DNA from: Monarcha castaneiventris obscurior
Lineage: Eukaryota; Chordata; Aves; Passeriformes; Monarchidae
Direction: 5' to 3'
Length of the DNA stretch: 64,000 nt
Assembly (NCBI GenBank): GCA_026261815.1
Contig: JAMPIT010000059.1
Coordinates: 17,284,001 to 17,348,000 of the forward strand
Shown here: positions 12,890-25,654 of the stretch, one piece after another
Position numbering within the stretch: the first letter of the stretch is position 1
Layout: every line of letters starts with the position of its first letter
The notes under the pieces: generated by a model
The model's database searches: none
Seen by the model: only the letters and a program-made list of their open reading frames with translations
What the model was told of the DNA's origin: nothing
Program-made: the position numbers and the translations under genes

Positions 12890-13205
12890 CCCAATGACTT
12901 TAAAGTCCTCTTAATCAGATTGTCAGGCCTAAGACTGAAGATGCTCTTCCCCTTCTCTTACAGATGGACCCCATCATCTCCCAGTAGATCAAGTTTCCCA
13001 AAGTGAGTTCCATGTTCTTTGTAGTAAAACCCTGCCTTGTGGCACCAGTCCTGTAACCATCTGTTCGTTTGCCAGATTCAGCTGTCCCTTTTAAGCCTTT
13101 TTCTTTTGACCAGGAGGATTGATGAAAATCTACCAGAACTCCAGAGACCCTTACCAGCATTCCCAGGGTTCTGCAATCCTCGATACTCCTGGAATATACC
13201 TACTA
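12890..13205 (-). pseudogene. CR1 ORF1 remnant: C-terminal part of the esterase domain
   Basis: On the minus strand, three frames together give the end of the SGNH-type esterase domain found in CR1 ORF1. The pieces are a fragment ending GVLVDF near 13140, FSSILLVKRKRLKRDS near 13085-13135, RIWQTNRWLQDWCHKAGF near 13025-13080, and LGDDGVHL followed by a stop near 12975. It closes with LIKRTLKSLG near 12900. In intact CR1 the last blocks read as DGVHL with the catalytic Asp and His, and both are still visible here. At least two frameshifts and one stop break the frame. The 5' limit of recognisable sequence is about 13205; upstream I cannot align it. Confidence 0.8.
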
Positions 13206-16200
13206 TGCAAAGTACTATAAAGAGAATTAACGCTAGCCCAGTTGAAGCCAGTAAAATACTGTAGTGCAAAAAAAAAATTACTTAGCCATTGTAATTCTAT
13301 TGCTGAGTACATTTCTTCTGCTTTATAGGGGGAATAAAGTTCTTCTCCAGAAAATTCTTTTGTAATTAAACTGTGTAAATTTAACTTACAGTCTTTCTTC
13401 CTCTCCTTTTAGCCCTTACCCCAAATGTACCTCTTCAGTTAGGATACATATAAATTGTGAAGTATGGCTGTAAATTTCAGATACTTTAACATTAAAGACA
13501 CCTTTGTGCTTATCAGTCAGCACCTTTGCTTTAACCCCATGACTCTGGCAGATAGATGCATGGTAGGACATCTGTCCTGCTGTGGTGTTAATCTGATGAG
13601 AAGGATCCTGCTGGGAGTTGTGGTAATTACAGTGGGATAGCTCATCTGTTCCTGAACTCTCTCCATGCCCTAATTTTTCTTAATAGCAACAGAGATACTA
13701 ATAAAAACAAATGTTAATTATTTCAGTTTATCATGTCCCTCTTTCTTGACAAGTTAGTTTAATGGCAACAATCAATGTGCAAGAATTCCACTGGCAACTT
13801 TTCCAGTTCAGCCATTCCCTCCTTTCTTTCATGGAACTACCTTGGATATGTTTTAGGATAACTCAAAGGTGAAAATAAGCACAAGATTTTCATGTGTCTT
13901 GTTTGCTGAAATTCAGAGATCTGTCTACTGAACTTACTGTGTCTTTTACAAACTCGCACATGGTATTTATAATTTCTCAATATTTTTAGAGAGCAGTTTA
14001 GCAATGCAGTTTTAGGAAGCACAAGTCAGAAACTCAGGTACTCACATATTGTCTTAGATCTCTACCTAGGTGAAGAGGTTGATGCAATTTGCACATCAGG
14101 GAGGAAATTTTGATCTAGGGTAGGACCACAGTAATGTAAACTATTCATTCAAGTCTTTTCTAACAGCTTACAATTTAATTTTTACTCAGATTCCCTAACA
14201 AGCATGCTGCATAAATGCAAGATAGCATAAATAATTCTCACTTATATCTTATTAATCATCACTTGTGATACAGCTATTAATTATTAATAATAATTAATAT
14301 TTAGTTATGTCTTTCTCTTATTTAATTTAGATTTCCAGGCTTTTACTTCTTACACAACTAGAAATTTGATAATCAAAATTATTCAGTTATGTTAATTCTT
14401 CTAAATAAAATTAATGACAACAGTCCATTCATTTGTTTCAAAATGTTTGTTTAGCAGTACTGAAGTAACCAAGCTTATGAGGAACATTCAGAGAATTCAG
14501 TTCAAATATCTGAAGTAATAGCATTCAAATAATAAACACAAGATCATAAACTTTGACTTTATCCCTCTGCAAGTTAATTCTTATAGTGGTGAAAGTGAAG
14601 ATACCTATGAGCAAAGGGGTGTAACAATGGATTGTGACCTTTGTCTGCACTTGTGAAATATTTGGTAGAAAAGGATGAACTTTTTTAGAAACAAGTATCC
14701 TGAATCATTGTTTCACAGTGGCAGCTAAGTAAAAAACAACAAGGAAAGAAAATTTGAAAGCTTGTAAAACATATGTTATCACATCTGGACTTTTCTTAAT
14801 CACAACAGATTCCAGTGACCCTATCTGATTATTTCATCTATCTTTTCACCTGTGCATTTAATATACAGATTTTATCAGTGTATCTGTCAAGTCTGTGTAC
14901 GTATTTGCCAGGGAAAACACACATCATATTGAAATGGAAGTCCATTGTAGGTAGTCTGAGTTACCAAAATTGAAATCCAGCTAAGGAATGATCATATACA
15001 AAATTTTCAAACTATTATACCTTTCTATTAGTGGCACAATATAATCACAGTATATTCTGGAGTGTTTTCAATTATGTAATTGTAAATGTAAAAACATATT
15101 TATATTTAATAACAAATGTGAACACATGACACACAATATATTTATGATATAAAAATAAGAGGTTTATCTTTCCAGAAATACTAGAATTAAATTACCTTGA
15201 ACTTGGTGAGTAAAGATAACAACATTAAGCTCTAGTCAAACTTTGTGTTGTATGAGTCACGATTTTTGAATGATTCTTGAGATCTCAGCTGATTATCCTG
15301 TGAACTTTCTGTTCTCAGAAATGTTCGGAGTTAGCATGGATGCTGAGAACTGTGAGAATGAAGGGTACAGACAACAGAATTGTTGGGAAGACAGACAAAT
15401 GGACATTTTTATCTTTATGTAGGAAGATAATGTATAAATGGTGCTCTTCAACACCGAAAAATGTGAACAGGTGTGTAGAAATCAGTGACTGTCTACTTTC
15501 TCATTGTAACTGAACAAGTACATTTTAAAAAATGTAAATATAGAAGATGGACACTAACTCAACTTCAAATCAAATAGATTTATTTGGCAAGTCAGCTTTC
15601 AACCATTTTCAGATTAACTTAAATTTGCAGTCAGGTTGTTCCAAATTTTTCTTCAAATTAAGTAATATTCAACTGCACAGCTGAGCTCAACTCACAGAAA
15701 AATGTACTTTTGCCATTGAAGAAGCTAATTGGAATACACCAATCATTAATTGCAATGCCTTATAGGTCATACAGGTTTCAGAAAGTCTAAAGAGTTTGAG
15801 ACTAAGTGTCACTTACCAAATAATCTGAAATTCTTTGAGAGCAAATAGGATTGGGCTACTTAATGACTTGGGCACTTTTGAAAATGGAACTTCTTGCAAA
15901 CATTCTGATAGAATTTCTATGACATTTTTGTCAGGGTCAAATTTCATGCTTGAGGTTTAACCTTCATTATTGCACTTTCATGTCAGCAGGATACTGCTCA
16001 TATAAAAAGCATTATATCAAAAAAAACTAGTATGTTGAATTAAGCATTCAGTCTCCAACTGTGCATTTTTTTATTTTTGTTCCTTGCTTTTTAACATAGA
16101 ATTTATTTGCATACTAATTGGGATATTCACATCTTCAATCTTAGGCTATTTGCTTCATATTTTTTGTTTCATATTTTTTTCGCTTTTGTTCTTTTTTCCA

Positions 16201-16268
16201 GTATCTGCTTTTTCCATTGGCTCCAAACCTGCAGCTCTCTAGTGGCAGACTTGACCTTGTAATGGGGA
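13206..16268. other. AT-rich unique sequence, no gene seen
   Basis: Strongly AT-rich sequence with no ORF above 65 codons that I recognise. A locally self-complementary run of TTAAT and ATTAA words lies at about 14276-14305. No RNA gene or transposon signature was seen. Confidence 0.5.
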
Positions 16269-17150
16269 TGTTGTGGTGGATTGACCTTGGCTGAAGGCCA
16301 GGTACCCAATAAGCCACTCTATCACTCCTCCTCAACAGGAGTCGGGGAGAAAAAATTTACAAAAACTCATGGGTTGACACAAGGACAGGGTGGTAACTCA
16401 TCGATCATTATCATGGGAAAACAGGCTTAAATTCAGGAAAATTAGTTTGACCTATTACCAATCACATCAGAGTAAGTTAAGTTTCTCAAACAAAGACAAA
16501 TCTTTAAACACCTGTCTACCACCTCTCACTTTTTTATGGGTTCAACTTCATTCTTGATTTCTTTACCTACTCTCCATGAGTGGGATGGAGGGATGGGCAA
16601 TGAGGACTGCAGTCAGTTCATCACATGTTGTGTCTGCCACTCTATCACTCTTTTCCCATGTTCCACTGAGGAGTTCCTCCCATGGGAGACAGTCCTCCAT
16701 GAACTTCAATATAGGTCCTTACAATGGGCTAGAGCTCTTCACAAACTGCTCCAGCATGGGTCTCTTCCACATGGTGCAGTCCTCCAGGAATGGACTGCTC
16801 CAGCGTACACCACCCTTGGAATCATCTGTTCTGCCGAGACCCTGCTCCACCACAGGTTCTCCATGGGATTACTGCTTCCTTCAGGCGTATCCACTTACTT
16901 TGCCATGATGCTCTATGGGCTGCAGGGGCACAGCTGCCTCAGCATGGTCTTCACCACAGGCTGTAGGGGAATCTCTGACACCTGAAGCTCCTCCAGCCCC
17001 TCTTCCTTCACAGACCTTGATGTCTGCACAAGTTATTTCTCTCACATATTTTCACTCCTCTCTTCTACTGCTGCTGTTGTGCAGCAGGTTTTTTCCCCTC
17101 CTTAAATATGTTAGCACTGAAGTCCTACCACCATTACCACTGTTTCTAGT
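16269..17150 (-). mobile_element. Diverged ERVL-type LTR, truncated at its 5' side
   Basis: Read on the minus strand, the 3' end is near 16269 (plus strand TGTTGTGGTGGATTGACC). The region ACTCATGGGTTGACACAAGG near 16358 aligns with ACTTGTGGGTTGAGATAAAG in the LTR at 678-1237, so the two are related. Further right are repeated phrases typical of a long avian LTR: CTCCAGCATGGGTCTCTTCC near 16751, CTCCAGCG near 16798, CATGGTCTTCACCACAGGCT near 16942, CTTGATGTCTGCACAAGTTA near 17017 and CTTAAATATGTTAGCAC near 17101. Beyond about 17150 I lose the match, so the 5' end is truncated or too diverged. No target duplication could be paired. Plus-strand ORFs of 149, 110 and 84 codons inside it (16536-17169) are antisense noise. 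Confidence 0.75.
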
Positions 17151-20100
17151 TGAGTACAGTTTCCTGTAAGTCCTAACTGGATAATTTTTACTTCACCTTA
17201 ATCCCAGAGAGTCCTTAAGTTTTTTTTTGGTTTTTTGGTTTTTTTTGCCCATGGAAAACTAAGAAGCTGCTTCAGTAATCAGAGGAAAAAACTCTTTTTT
17301 ACTGCTGGAGACCCCAGAGCAAACTGGCCTGTTAATTTTTGAAATGAAGGGTTGAAAAGATGAATTATGCATAGAAATAAATTAATATAGAAATAAAGCC
17401 AGACAATTTGAAGAACATGATAAGCAGTAGGGAATGTTATAGGGTAGACAAAAAAATAAAACCTTGGCTGAATGGAAATAATTATTTCGGAATATAATTA
17501 AGGAGTTTATGAACACTGCTGGAGTAGGGAATCTAAGGGAAGAAAACTACTGAGCAAACAATGTTGCCCTAGTACCTTCAATGAACAACATAACAAGAAA
17601 AAGCACCGGAGCACCAAAAGCTCCAAGAGAACCTAAAGCCCTCCACAACATTGCTTCACACTTATGAGGCTCCCTTTGCCTTTGTTTTGCCTATTCACAG
17701 GAGACATTGAGTTAGTATACACTGCAGCCCTTGACAACGAACTTACCCTTTAGGGTAAGATGACACAGTCTTTGGTTCTTATTTGTGCTTTGAAATATGG
17801 TAAGTCAAAAGGGTTATTTGCCTTCACTCTATAGATTCTTATATCGTCTTCCTTTGACATCTATCTAGTGAGTAGAACAAAATTATTCCTTCTATCAGAT
17901 ATCCTGATTGATGAGTTGCAGCAATCCTCAGATGGTGTGTAACATAACTTGGTTTTCTTTGACTGATCAGTATTAGCATTGCCTAGCATTATTATAAGGT
18001 AGTGATGAAACCTTATAATATAAATCTTTTTATCTGAATGGTGGTGAGAGGAGTGATAAGTCTTCAGCTAATACTGAAATCTGTACTCTTCTAACTTTAG
18101 TGGACGATATATATGGTAACTGAAGACCTGGACTTACCATTAAAACAGAACACATTCATAGCATAATCCTTCAGTAAGCCTGGTTTCTGTAAAGTATTTT
18201 ACCAGTACAGTTATGGAAAACTGAATCCTTATTTGATAGCAGAGCAAGTCTTGAAAAAGGTCTTTCCTGGACTAACACTGAGTTTTGGTAAGGTGTATGA
18301 GGTTGACATACAATAATCCACATTGTAGCTTTGAAAGCACCCCTGCAATTTTCTCCTACTCACTGAAAAATTAGATGGTTGCCCATTTCCAAGGTTGTGC
18401 TTAATTTCAAGGAACAGCAAATTAACTAGTATAAAAATCATGCAAACATACATATTTCTCTTCAAACAAATGGTCACTTTCATGACATGAAGAGCAGAAA
18501 TTTTCTTACAATCCAGTCTTCTACAGAAATATGCACTATTCAGGAAAAGGCTTTATCAATTCATAGGATCCAGCATCTTCTGAATTGAAGATGTATGCAA
18601 ATGACAGTGTGCTCTGCTGTTGCCCTTATGATTTGGGTAATACTAGTAAGAGGGTCTAGGCTGAGTTAAGTATCATCACTGTTCTCTTTATAAGAAAAAT
18701 ATATCTCTTTCACAGTGCAAATCTTCTGCAACTGAATTATTTTTGTTCACATCAGTCAACATTCTCATCATAAAAATGGTTTCATATGATCTTTATGACC
18801 ACTATGTTTACTTCATTCTCTGAAGCATATTCTGGATGAAAATGTTTGCTGGTTTGCTGCTCTTTGGGTTTTTGGGGTTTTTTTCACTTAAAAATAATAA
18901 GCAGAGACATCTCATTTTAATTTGTTTTTACTTTTCAGAATGTGGAAAGGAGAAATATATCACTCATTTCCAGAAATTTCTTTTTGGTTTAACTAATGGA
19001 CAAGAATTCTCTAAAAAAATTTTGAACAGAGTCTCATTTAGTGTGAAGTATTAGTACACATAGTGATCCAAATGAATCTAGGAAAGCTCTGTCCCAGACA
19101 TCGTTCCCTAACTCACAAGGTAGGGCCAAAACCCCCTTATATTCTAAAAGTAAGATGAAATGTGTTGATTTACAAACAAACAGACAAACAAACAAATTTT
19201 TTGTTAATGCTGTTAACAACAATTATTAAATGCTACAATATTGTTTAAAAATGAAAATTGTTAGGTTTTGATCAATAAAGAGTTTTTTGGACAGTCCAGA
19301 TCTCCCTGCAACCAGTAGTGTTTATGTCTATTACTTTTCTACATAATCAATTCTCTTCATGATCTCAGTCAAAGGAAATATTCAGCATAAGATAAATTTT
19401 ATTGTATTACTAATATATTAAGGTAAATCATACAGACCTTTAGGACCTTCATCAGTCACAATTAAAAGAGATGAAAAGCTAGACTTTTAGAGTCAAGCTG
19501 AATTTCTTGCAGAAAATTTTAAGTGTTACACACCTATGAATCATTTATCTTAAAGAACTACTGAATCATCCACCATGTGAAATTTTGACTGCAGCGTGGA
19601 AATACGTTTAGTAGAAAAGAAGGTGATGTTTTACAAAATGTATGCTCAAATGCTACCCAAGATAATTAGACTTCCCTTGCTTCTTGCTTTCCATCAAGCA
19701 CATTTTTCTTAGTTTAATTTTTTTTTTTAAATTGTTACTGTTTCCAGCTGTACTTTCAAACTGCAGAAGGAAGGCACATTCTTTCTCTGTATTCTTTGTC
19801 TAATCTTTCATGATGCTGGTTTTAATAAGCTTGTAACACATATTTTGGGGTACTGGGGGAAAAGCAAAGGGCTTGCATGTTCATATATATAGATAGATAA
19901 TTAAAGATGGGAGGACAGCCAGTAAAATTTCTGTAATTTAGAACTGTAAAAGATGATTTATATAATTAGTTATTGATATTACAGTAAGTATCAACAATAT
20001 AGAACTATTGTAAATTATTATTTATTTGTGGCTGGAACAGCTGAAATATTTTTCAATAGTAATAAATAATAAATAATGCTTCCATTAAAATAAAGAAGCA

Positions 20101-20254
20101 CAGCTCTTGGAAAATCTTTCCAGTTAGGTAAATTTTATACTATTTTTCCATAATGGGGACCTTGACTAGGCCTCCACACAGCTAAATAAGAGTAGGCACA
20201 CACAGGACTTCAAATTTCCTGGAACAGTTGTTTCAGATCTGGAAATGTATTATG
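17151..20254. other. AT-rich unique sequence, no gene seen
   Basis: No exon or named repeat was recognised. Simple sequence includes an interrupted poly-T/G run at about 17219-17248 and a CAAA-rich run at about 19172-19198. Confidence 0.5.
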
Positions 20255-20405
20255 TATTTTATATATATTACATATATTATATATATATATTAATTATATT
20301 ATATTGTATTGTATTATTATTATCATATCATATCATATCATATCATATATTTATAAATAAAATATATTGTATATGATGTATTATGCATTATATATTATAT
20401 CTATT
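20255..20405. repeat. AT-rich microsatellite cluster with (TATCA)5
   Basis: An almost pure A/T tract of alternating TA runs is followed by TATTG and TAT units, and then by five exact tandem copies of TATCA at 20321-20345. It ends in further TA-rich sequence. It is simple sequence with low helix stability and no coding potential. Confidence 0.9.
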
Positions 20406-21477
20406 TTAGAATATGATATCCAGGTGTGACTTCTGATGACTGCTATACCAAAACACCCAAGGCCCTACCTGAAACCCCTATCTCATAAATCCAAAGTCCT
20501 AAAAAAAGCACATCTACTCTATGAAAGTATAGAAAGCCAGGAATCAAATTTGAACACTGGCCCCCTGTCACTTACCTTTTCAGTTTTCTATCTGGGCTGG
20601 TTATGAATGAGTCTCCTGTAAGACTAAATATGAGTGGAGTTTGGAGCATACTATACCTCGGAAATTCTTGCTTCAAAAGCTCAGCATGCAGGACTGCATT
20701 AGTTTTTTATTCCTTCATGTTATGGTCTTCTGGCACTTTTCTGGTACCATCCCTGTGCACCGTCCTTCTCACCCTCACTTATATAATACCCTTCATAGGA
20801 ACATCCTATAAAGGTCTTTTCAGGTCCATTCTATTAAACACAATCCTGATGGACTAAACATAGACCTTAAATTATTTCAGACAAGTTGAAATGAAAAATA
20901 TAAAGAACACAAAGCCACAAAAACATGTGATATATGTGTCCATGCTACAAAAATGGCCTACAAGATCCACTGAGGATTCACAGCTAAAGTTATCTGTTGA
21001 GGAAGTGCTGTCTGTTCTAGAAGGAGTCAGGTGGATGTTAACCAATCTGGGCCACTTGACCTTAGGGCCAGGGCTGTCTTTTATTCAGCCACAGAATACT
21101 TGGGTTCATACATACTAAAGTTTTCTAGTGGTGCTAAGGAAGAGTAAAACAGAAGCAGAAAGTTATACTTACTTATGGTAGTGATATGAAAAGGAGCTAT
21201 TTAAAGCAATTGCAAAATCTAGTAACTTCTGAACTGTTTAATTTAAGTAGGAAAACAGAAAGAATTTTTCTTTCTTTCATTCAAAAATAAATACTCTAAT
21301 AAAAAAATTTATGTAAAATTCTGTCAATGAAAAACCTCGATAAATAACTGATTTGGTCAGTCATGAGTGAGTGTTCTTTTGTTGTATTCAATAACAGATT
21401 CCATTTTTTAAAAAATAAATTAAAATACACAATTGAGATTATTATTTATTCTTCCATTGCCAAAAGTGTATGTGACT
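20406..21477. other. AT-rich unique sequence, no gene seen
   Basis: The ORFs at 20603-20857 and 20891-21118 are short, unrecognised and without supporting context. No repeat was named here. Confidence 0.5.
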
Positions 21478-21637
<160 letters not shown>

Positions 21638-24600
21638 AATATGAGGAACTAGCTAGCCTCTGATGGCATGAGTTACAGTCAAAAAATCAACAACGTTCAC
21701 TGATGCTGCCTTGGGTCTTGCTGTGTGTTCAGTATTAGGGATGGAGGGAGTTTTGCACATTCAATCTGGATCTCAATAAGAAAAAAACAGAAGCAAATAG
21801 TGTAATAAGACAGCTGTTTAAAAAAGAGAAAATAATTCCAGAAAAAGAAATAGTGAGTAAATATTATTTGCATTCAGATTCTGGGCATCCTGAATTCACA
21901 CTGCATCACACATCAGAGAGATTCTGGATGGATCTTGCTATTGTGCACTGCTCAGATCTTGCCTATGGTAAGATTAAATTTCCTTTCCATACCGTAGTGT
22001 CTTTTATCCTGTATAAGAAAAACATCTATCTTTTCCTGATAGGCTGGGATCTTATCTCATACCACCCATCAGTGCAGGCTGCTATGTGGCTTCCAGGAGA
22101 TTGTCCTGCAGCGGCTCCTTGTGCTGCATAGATAGGGCTTGCTCCAACCTGGAGTACAAGTCTGTAGAGTGGATGTGGAATGTTCCAGGTCACTAGCTCC
22201 TCAAGACCCACAATACACTGTTTCTCATTATTGCTATTAATCTATGTATCTATTTATTAATAACATCAAACACAGAAATTGGAAACCTTGGTGTAATATC
22301 TTGTTCCTTTCTATATAATTTGAGCAAAATCAGCCTTCTAAAATAAGTCAATATCCAATGTTTTTTAAGATATATATCTTTCAAACTGTCCTTCAATGTG
22401 CAGAATTATTATTGATATTTATAAAATTTCCTAGTTATTATGTACACATGCTTGGAGTTACCAGTACTGGCTTTCAGAATTTTTTAATTATTTCATGTTT
22501 TCCTCCTGAATGTTCTCCATTTATTATCATCTAACTGCAGAAAGATTTGATAGCAATGCAATAATATGTAGCAGATACATCTAATTATGACTCTGTTTCC
22601 TCAAGTTTATGATTGTTTCATAATTTTGAACAGCTGTGATAAAAATGATAAGACAAATTAGAACAGAGTGGCTACTTTGCTAATAGAACTGCTTCATAAA
22701 TTTCGCCAATATTGTGAAAGTCTGCAATATTTTGCAAAATATTTCCTTGTTAAACCTGGCTTCCCTCTGAAGTACATACACACAAACTCTACACTAATAT
22801 GGGAGGATTTTAGTACCTTATGAAAAAAAGCCATTCAGAATTAATGGAGCAACTCCTTCTGTCTGGGTACAGATATTTCAGCTGTACATATTACAGCCCT
22901 GCAATTCAGGAAAAGTAGGTCATGCTACCAAAAAGACAACCACCAGTGAATTGATAATACTTTAATTAGAATACAAATTTGTTTCAGCTCCCATTTTTGT
23001 GCTTGGAGGTTTATGTGTCCTGTTATTTCCATCAAAATACATTGAGATGTCTTTTTTGTTGTTATCATTATTGAGAATATAAGCATCTTAAAAATGTATA
23101 TATAATTTATAAGGTGCTACAATGTAGAGAAAGCACCAGGTCCTACAACAAAACCATTTTCAATCTATTTAGACACAGTAGGTAAGGCAAACATAAGGAA
23201 AATACTCACTTACTTGTGCACAGCCATAGAGCTTGTCAACTAAATGTTTGATTTACTGATGTCCAGCTTTTCTCACTAGCCAACACAGCAGAAATTTTCT
23301 TAAGTACTCCTCCAGCACAGACCCAGTTGGATGTAGAGCTATAGTGGCAGCAGCCATCTCCTCATTTATGTCCATCTTATAACAGACTCAAAGCTGTGAT
23401 CCTATAGCAGCTAACATTTGCTGTCACTGCCAAATCAAGTCATCCAGTTTTCAGCTTATTCCCCGAAAGCTGGAGAGACAAATGACCAGTAGGAATAGGC
23501 TTGGTGTCTGTGTTATTCTTCCTGTTGAACTTTACACAAGCAAAGGTTCAATGTTGAATATTGTAGCCTCAAGCTTTAGATGGCAACACAGCACATGGAA
23601 TTTCCAGTCCACCAAATATTGTTCATGTGCTGTCAAAAGAAAAATTTACTCAACTAGTTGAGATAATAAGCATAAGGGGAATGTTCCCTTCCAAATATCA
23701 CTCTGGATTCATAACACATGTCAATAAAGGTAACTCCTACTTCTGTAAATTATTAATTCATACCAGTGGGGATTTGGTGCTAAATGATTTTTTTAAGCTT
23801 TCCCAGTTCACATAAATATGAATACATCTAAAACAGGCATCTGCAGCGGAAATGAGAAAAAAGAAATTACAGATACTGGGGGGGAAAGAAAAGCATTTCA
23901 GTTTTCCAGAGTTTCATAGAACATATATATTTTTAAAAATTTAAAGTAGAGACACCCATTCAGGTCTGCCTAGATTTTGTTTGATTTGTAACTAGCTGGA
24001 TTTAAGAGTAACTTTTGCCCTTAAATCTGTGAGAAACTGGCTGCTTTTAACGTGTAACTAACTGCAGTGAGCTTTGCAGGCATTTCTGAATGTCTAATTA
24101 CCACTGGAAGCAATGTTCAGCTAGAACACACCTCCCAAGGCAAATTTCCCCAGTGCAGGTAGTGGAGGAACAAATTGACTGTTTCATGGACTAGTTCAAT
24201 TGTCCATATGGCCATAGCCAGGTCAAAAGCCTGGATCTACAGGGATCTGACTTCCTATTCTTCTGTTCCAAATGAGAACAGTCAGAAATGTTCGATAAGG
24301 TGGGAGGTAGCAAACAGGAGCTGAATTATGGCAAAGATGTACTTGTGTTTTTAAACTAAGCAGCACCTATTATGGTACTTGTGTTCATCCCTTAGAAAGC
24401 TTTTTCTTTAAATAGCAATGTATTCACCTCAGGTAAAAGAGGTCTGTTCACTTTGGAGACTTCCAGTAGAAGTGTTAGCTGCCAGAATTCCTTTGTGGTT
24501 CCTCAACAACGATACAAAAAGTGGAAGAGTGGGAAGTTTATGTTCCAATGCTTGTTTGTCTGGTATCCCACTGCTGTAAGGCTTCCAGACCCAAGACAGG

Positions 24601-25654
24601 GATACTCAAAAAAGCTATCTGTGAGATAATCAGAATTTTTACACAGATAATCACATGAGGTAAGAATTTGACCTGTGATCTGGACAGAAGAAGATGAATA
24701 CAACCAGGGACATGAAGCAGGACAGTAAGACATCTCATCCAGCATAACTTTTGATTCTTGCAAAGATGTGTTGTCACCCTTTCTAAGGTCTGTTGCCAAA
24801 GCTCTTGTTCCTAATTCCAGTTCTAAAAAAGCACTGACTGAATAATTACTGAAAAATCAAGATAGAAATTTAAAACATCAACACTATGTTAAAAAGGGTG
24901 AACCATCGGAATCAGTGTAAGCAGGCCAGTTCTCACGATTCCATTGATCTACATGTTGGAAAATGGCAGTTTTTCCTTGAAGTCCTGTTTTCATACCATC
25001 ACAGTATGAAAGTAATGAAAGTATAAAAACACTAGAACACAAAAGTAAAATCGTGCATTGATTGTAAAATTACACAACTTAGCCTGGAGGAAGGGGAGTA
25101 AGCACTTGTACAGGATCTAGTGCCTGATGAACTGTTTGACCAAATATATTTCATCAAGTAGAAGAAAATGGAACATATTTTTATTTATATCAATGAATGA
25201 TTAATCACCTCTGTACTCTGAACACACGGTTTGTCAAGACAATTTTTTTTCCAACTAAATCTCTCAGTACCCAAACTTCAGACAAGAGACAAGAGATGTC
25301 ATCAGAAATTTGTGGTCAGGAGGAAAACTCTATAAACCACAGACAGCAGCTAATTGCAGGATATTAAAGGTGGGATACTTGTGCCTGTCAGTACTTTAAG
25401 TAATATCACTCAGAAAAACCATCAGTATCTCATGAATTTCAGAGGTAATCTGAAAACTGTTTTACAAACTGCTACAAGTGATTAATTCAAATATATCTTA
25501 ACATAGCTTCTGAAGAGATGATAGCAAAGCATATTTTGATCAGTTTTAACTTAAATTAGACAGATTTCAACATTTTATTATTATTTTAAGGAAAAAAGTA
25601 CTTACAAGTGTACTTTTAGTTTGCATCTGGTACCATAGACTTGTGCACGGCTAA
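21638..25654. other. AT-rich unique sequence, no gene seen
   Basis: No ORF above 100 codons and no transposon signature was recognised. Slightly more mixed composition at about 22040-22200 and 24060-24260 did not resolve into any repeat or exon I know. Confidence 0.5.

Larger units (their letters stand above)
10355..13205 (-). mobile_element. CR1 LINE retrotransposon, 5' truncated with internal RT deletion
   Basis: This is the largest element of the window, read on the minus strand. The 3' end lies near 10355, where ATAATGGTTTGGTTTGGAAG is the reverse complement of the CR1 terminus. Going 5' along the plus strand come the 3' UTR, the C-terminal RT region (ending near 10470 to 11310), the ORF2 linker and RT entry (11311-11800), the endonuclease (about 11990-12710) and the tail of the ORF1 esterase (about 12890-13205). 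All reading frames carry stops and frameshifts. A full-length bird CR1 is about 4.5 kb, so the 5' part of ORF1 is missing and about 150 RT residues are deleted near 11313. No target duplication is evident, as usual for CR1. Confidence 0.92.

Noticed and set aside
16536..16985. 149-codon plus-strand ORF and its neighbours
   Set aside because: They are antisense readings through a diverged LTR.
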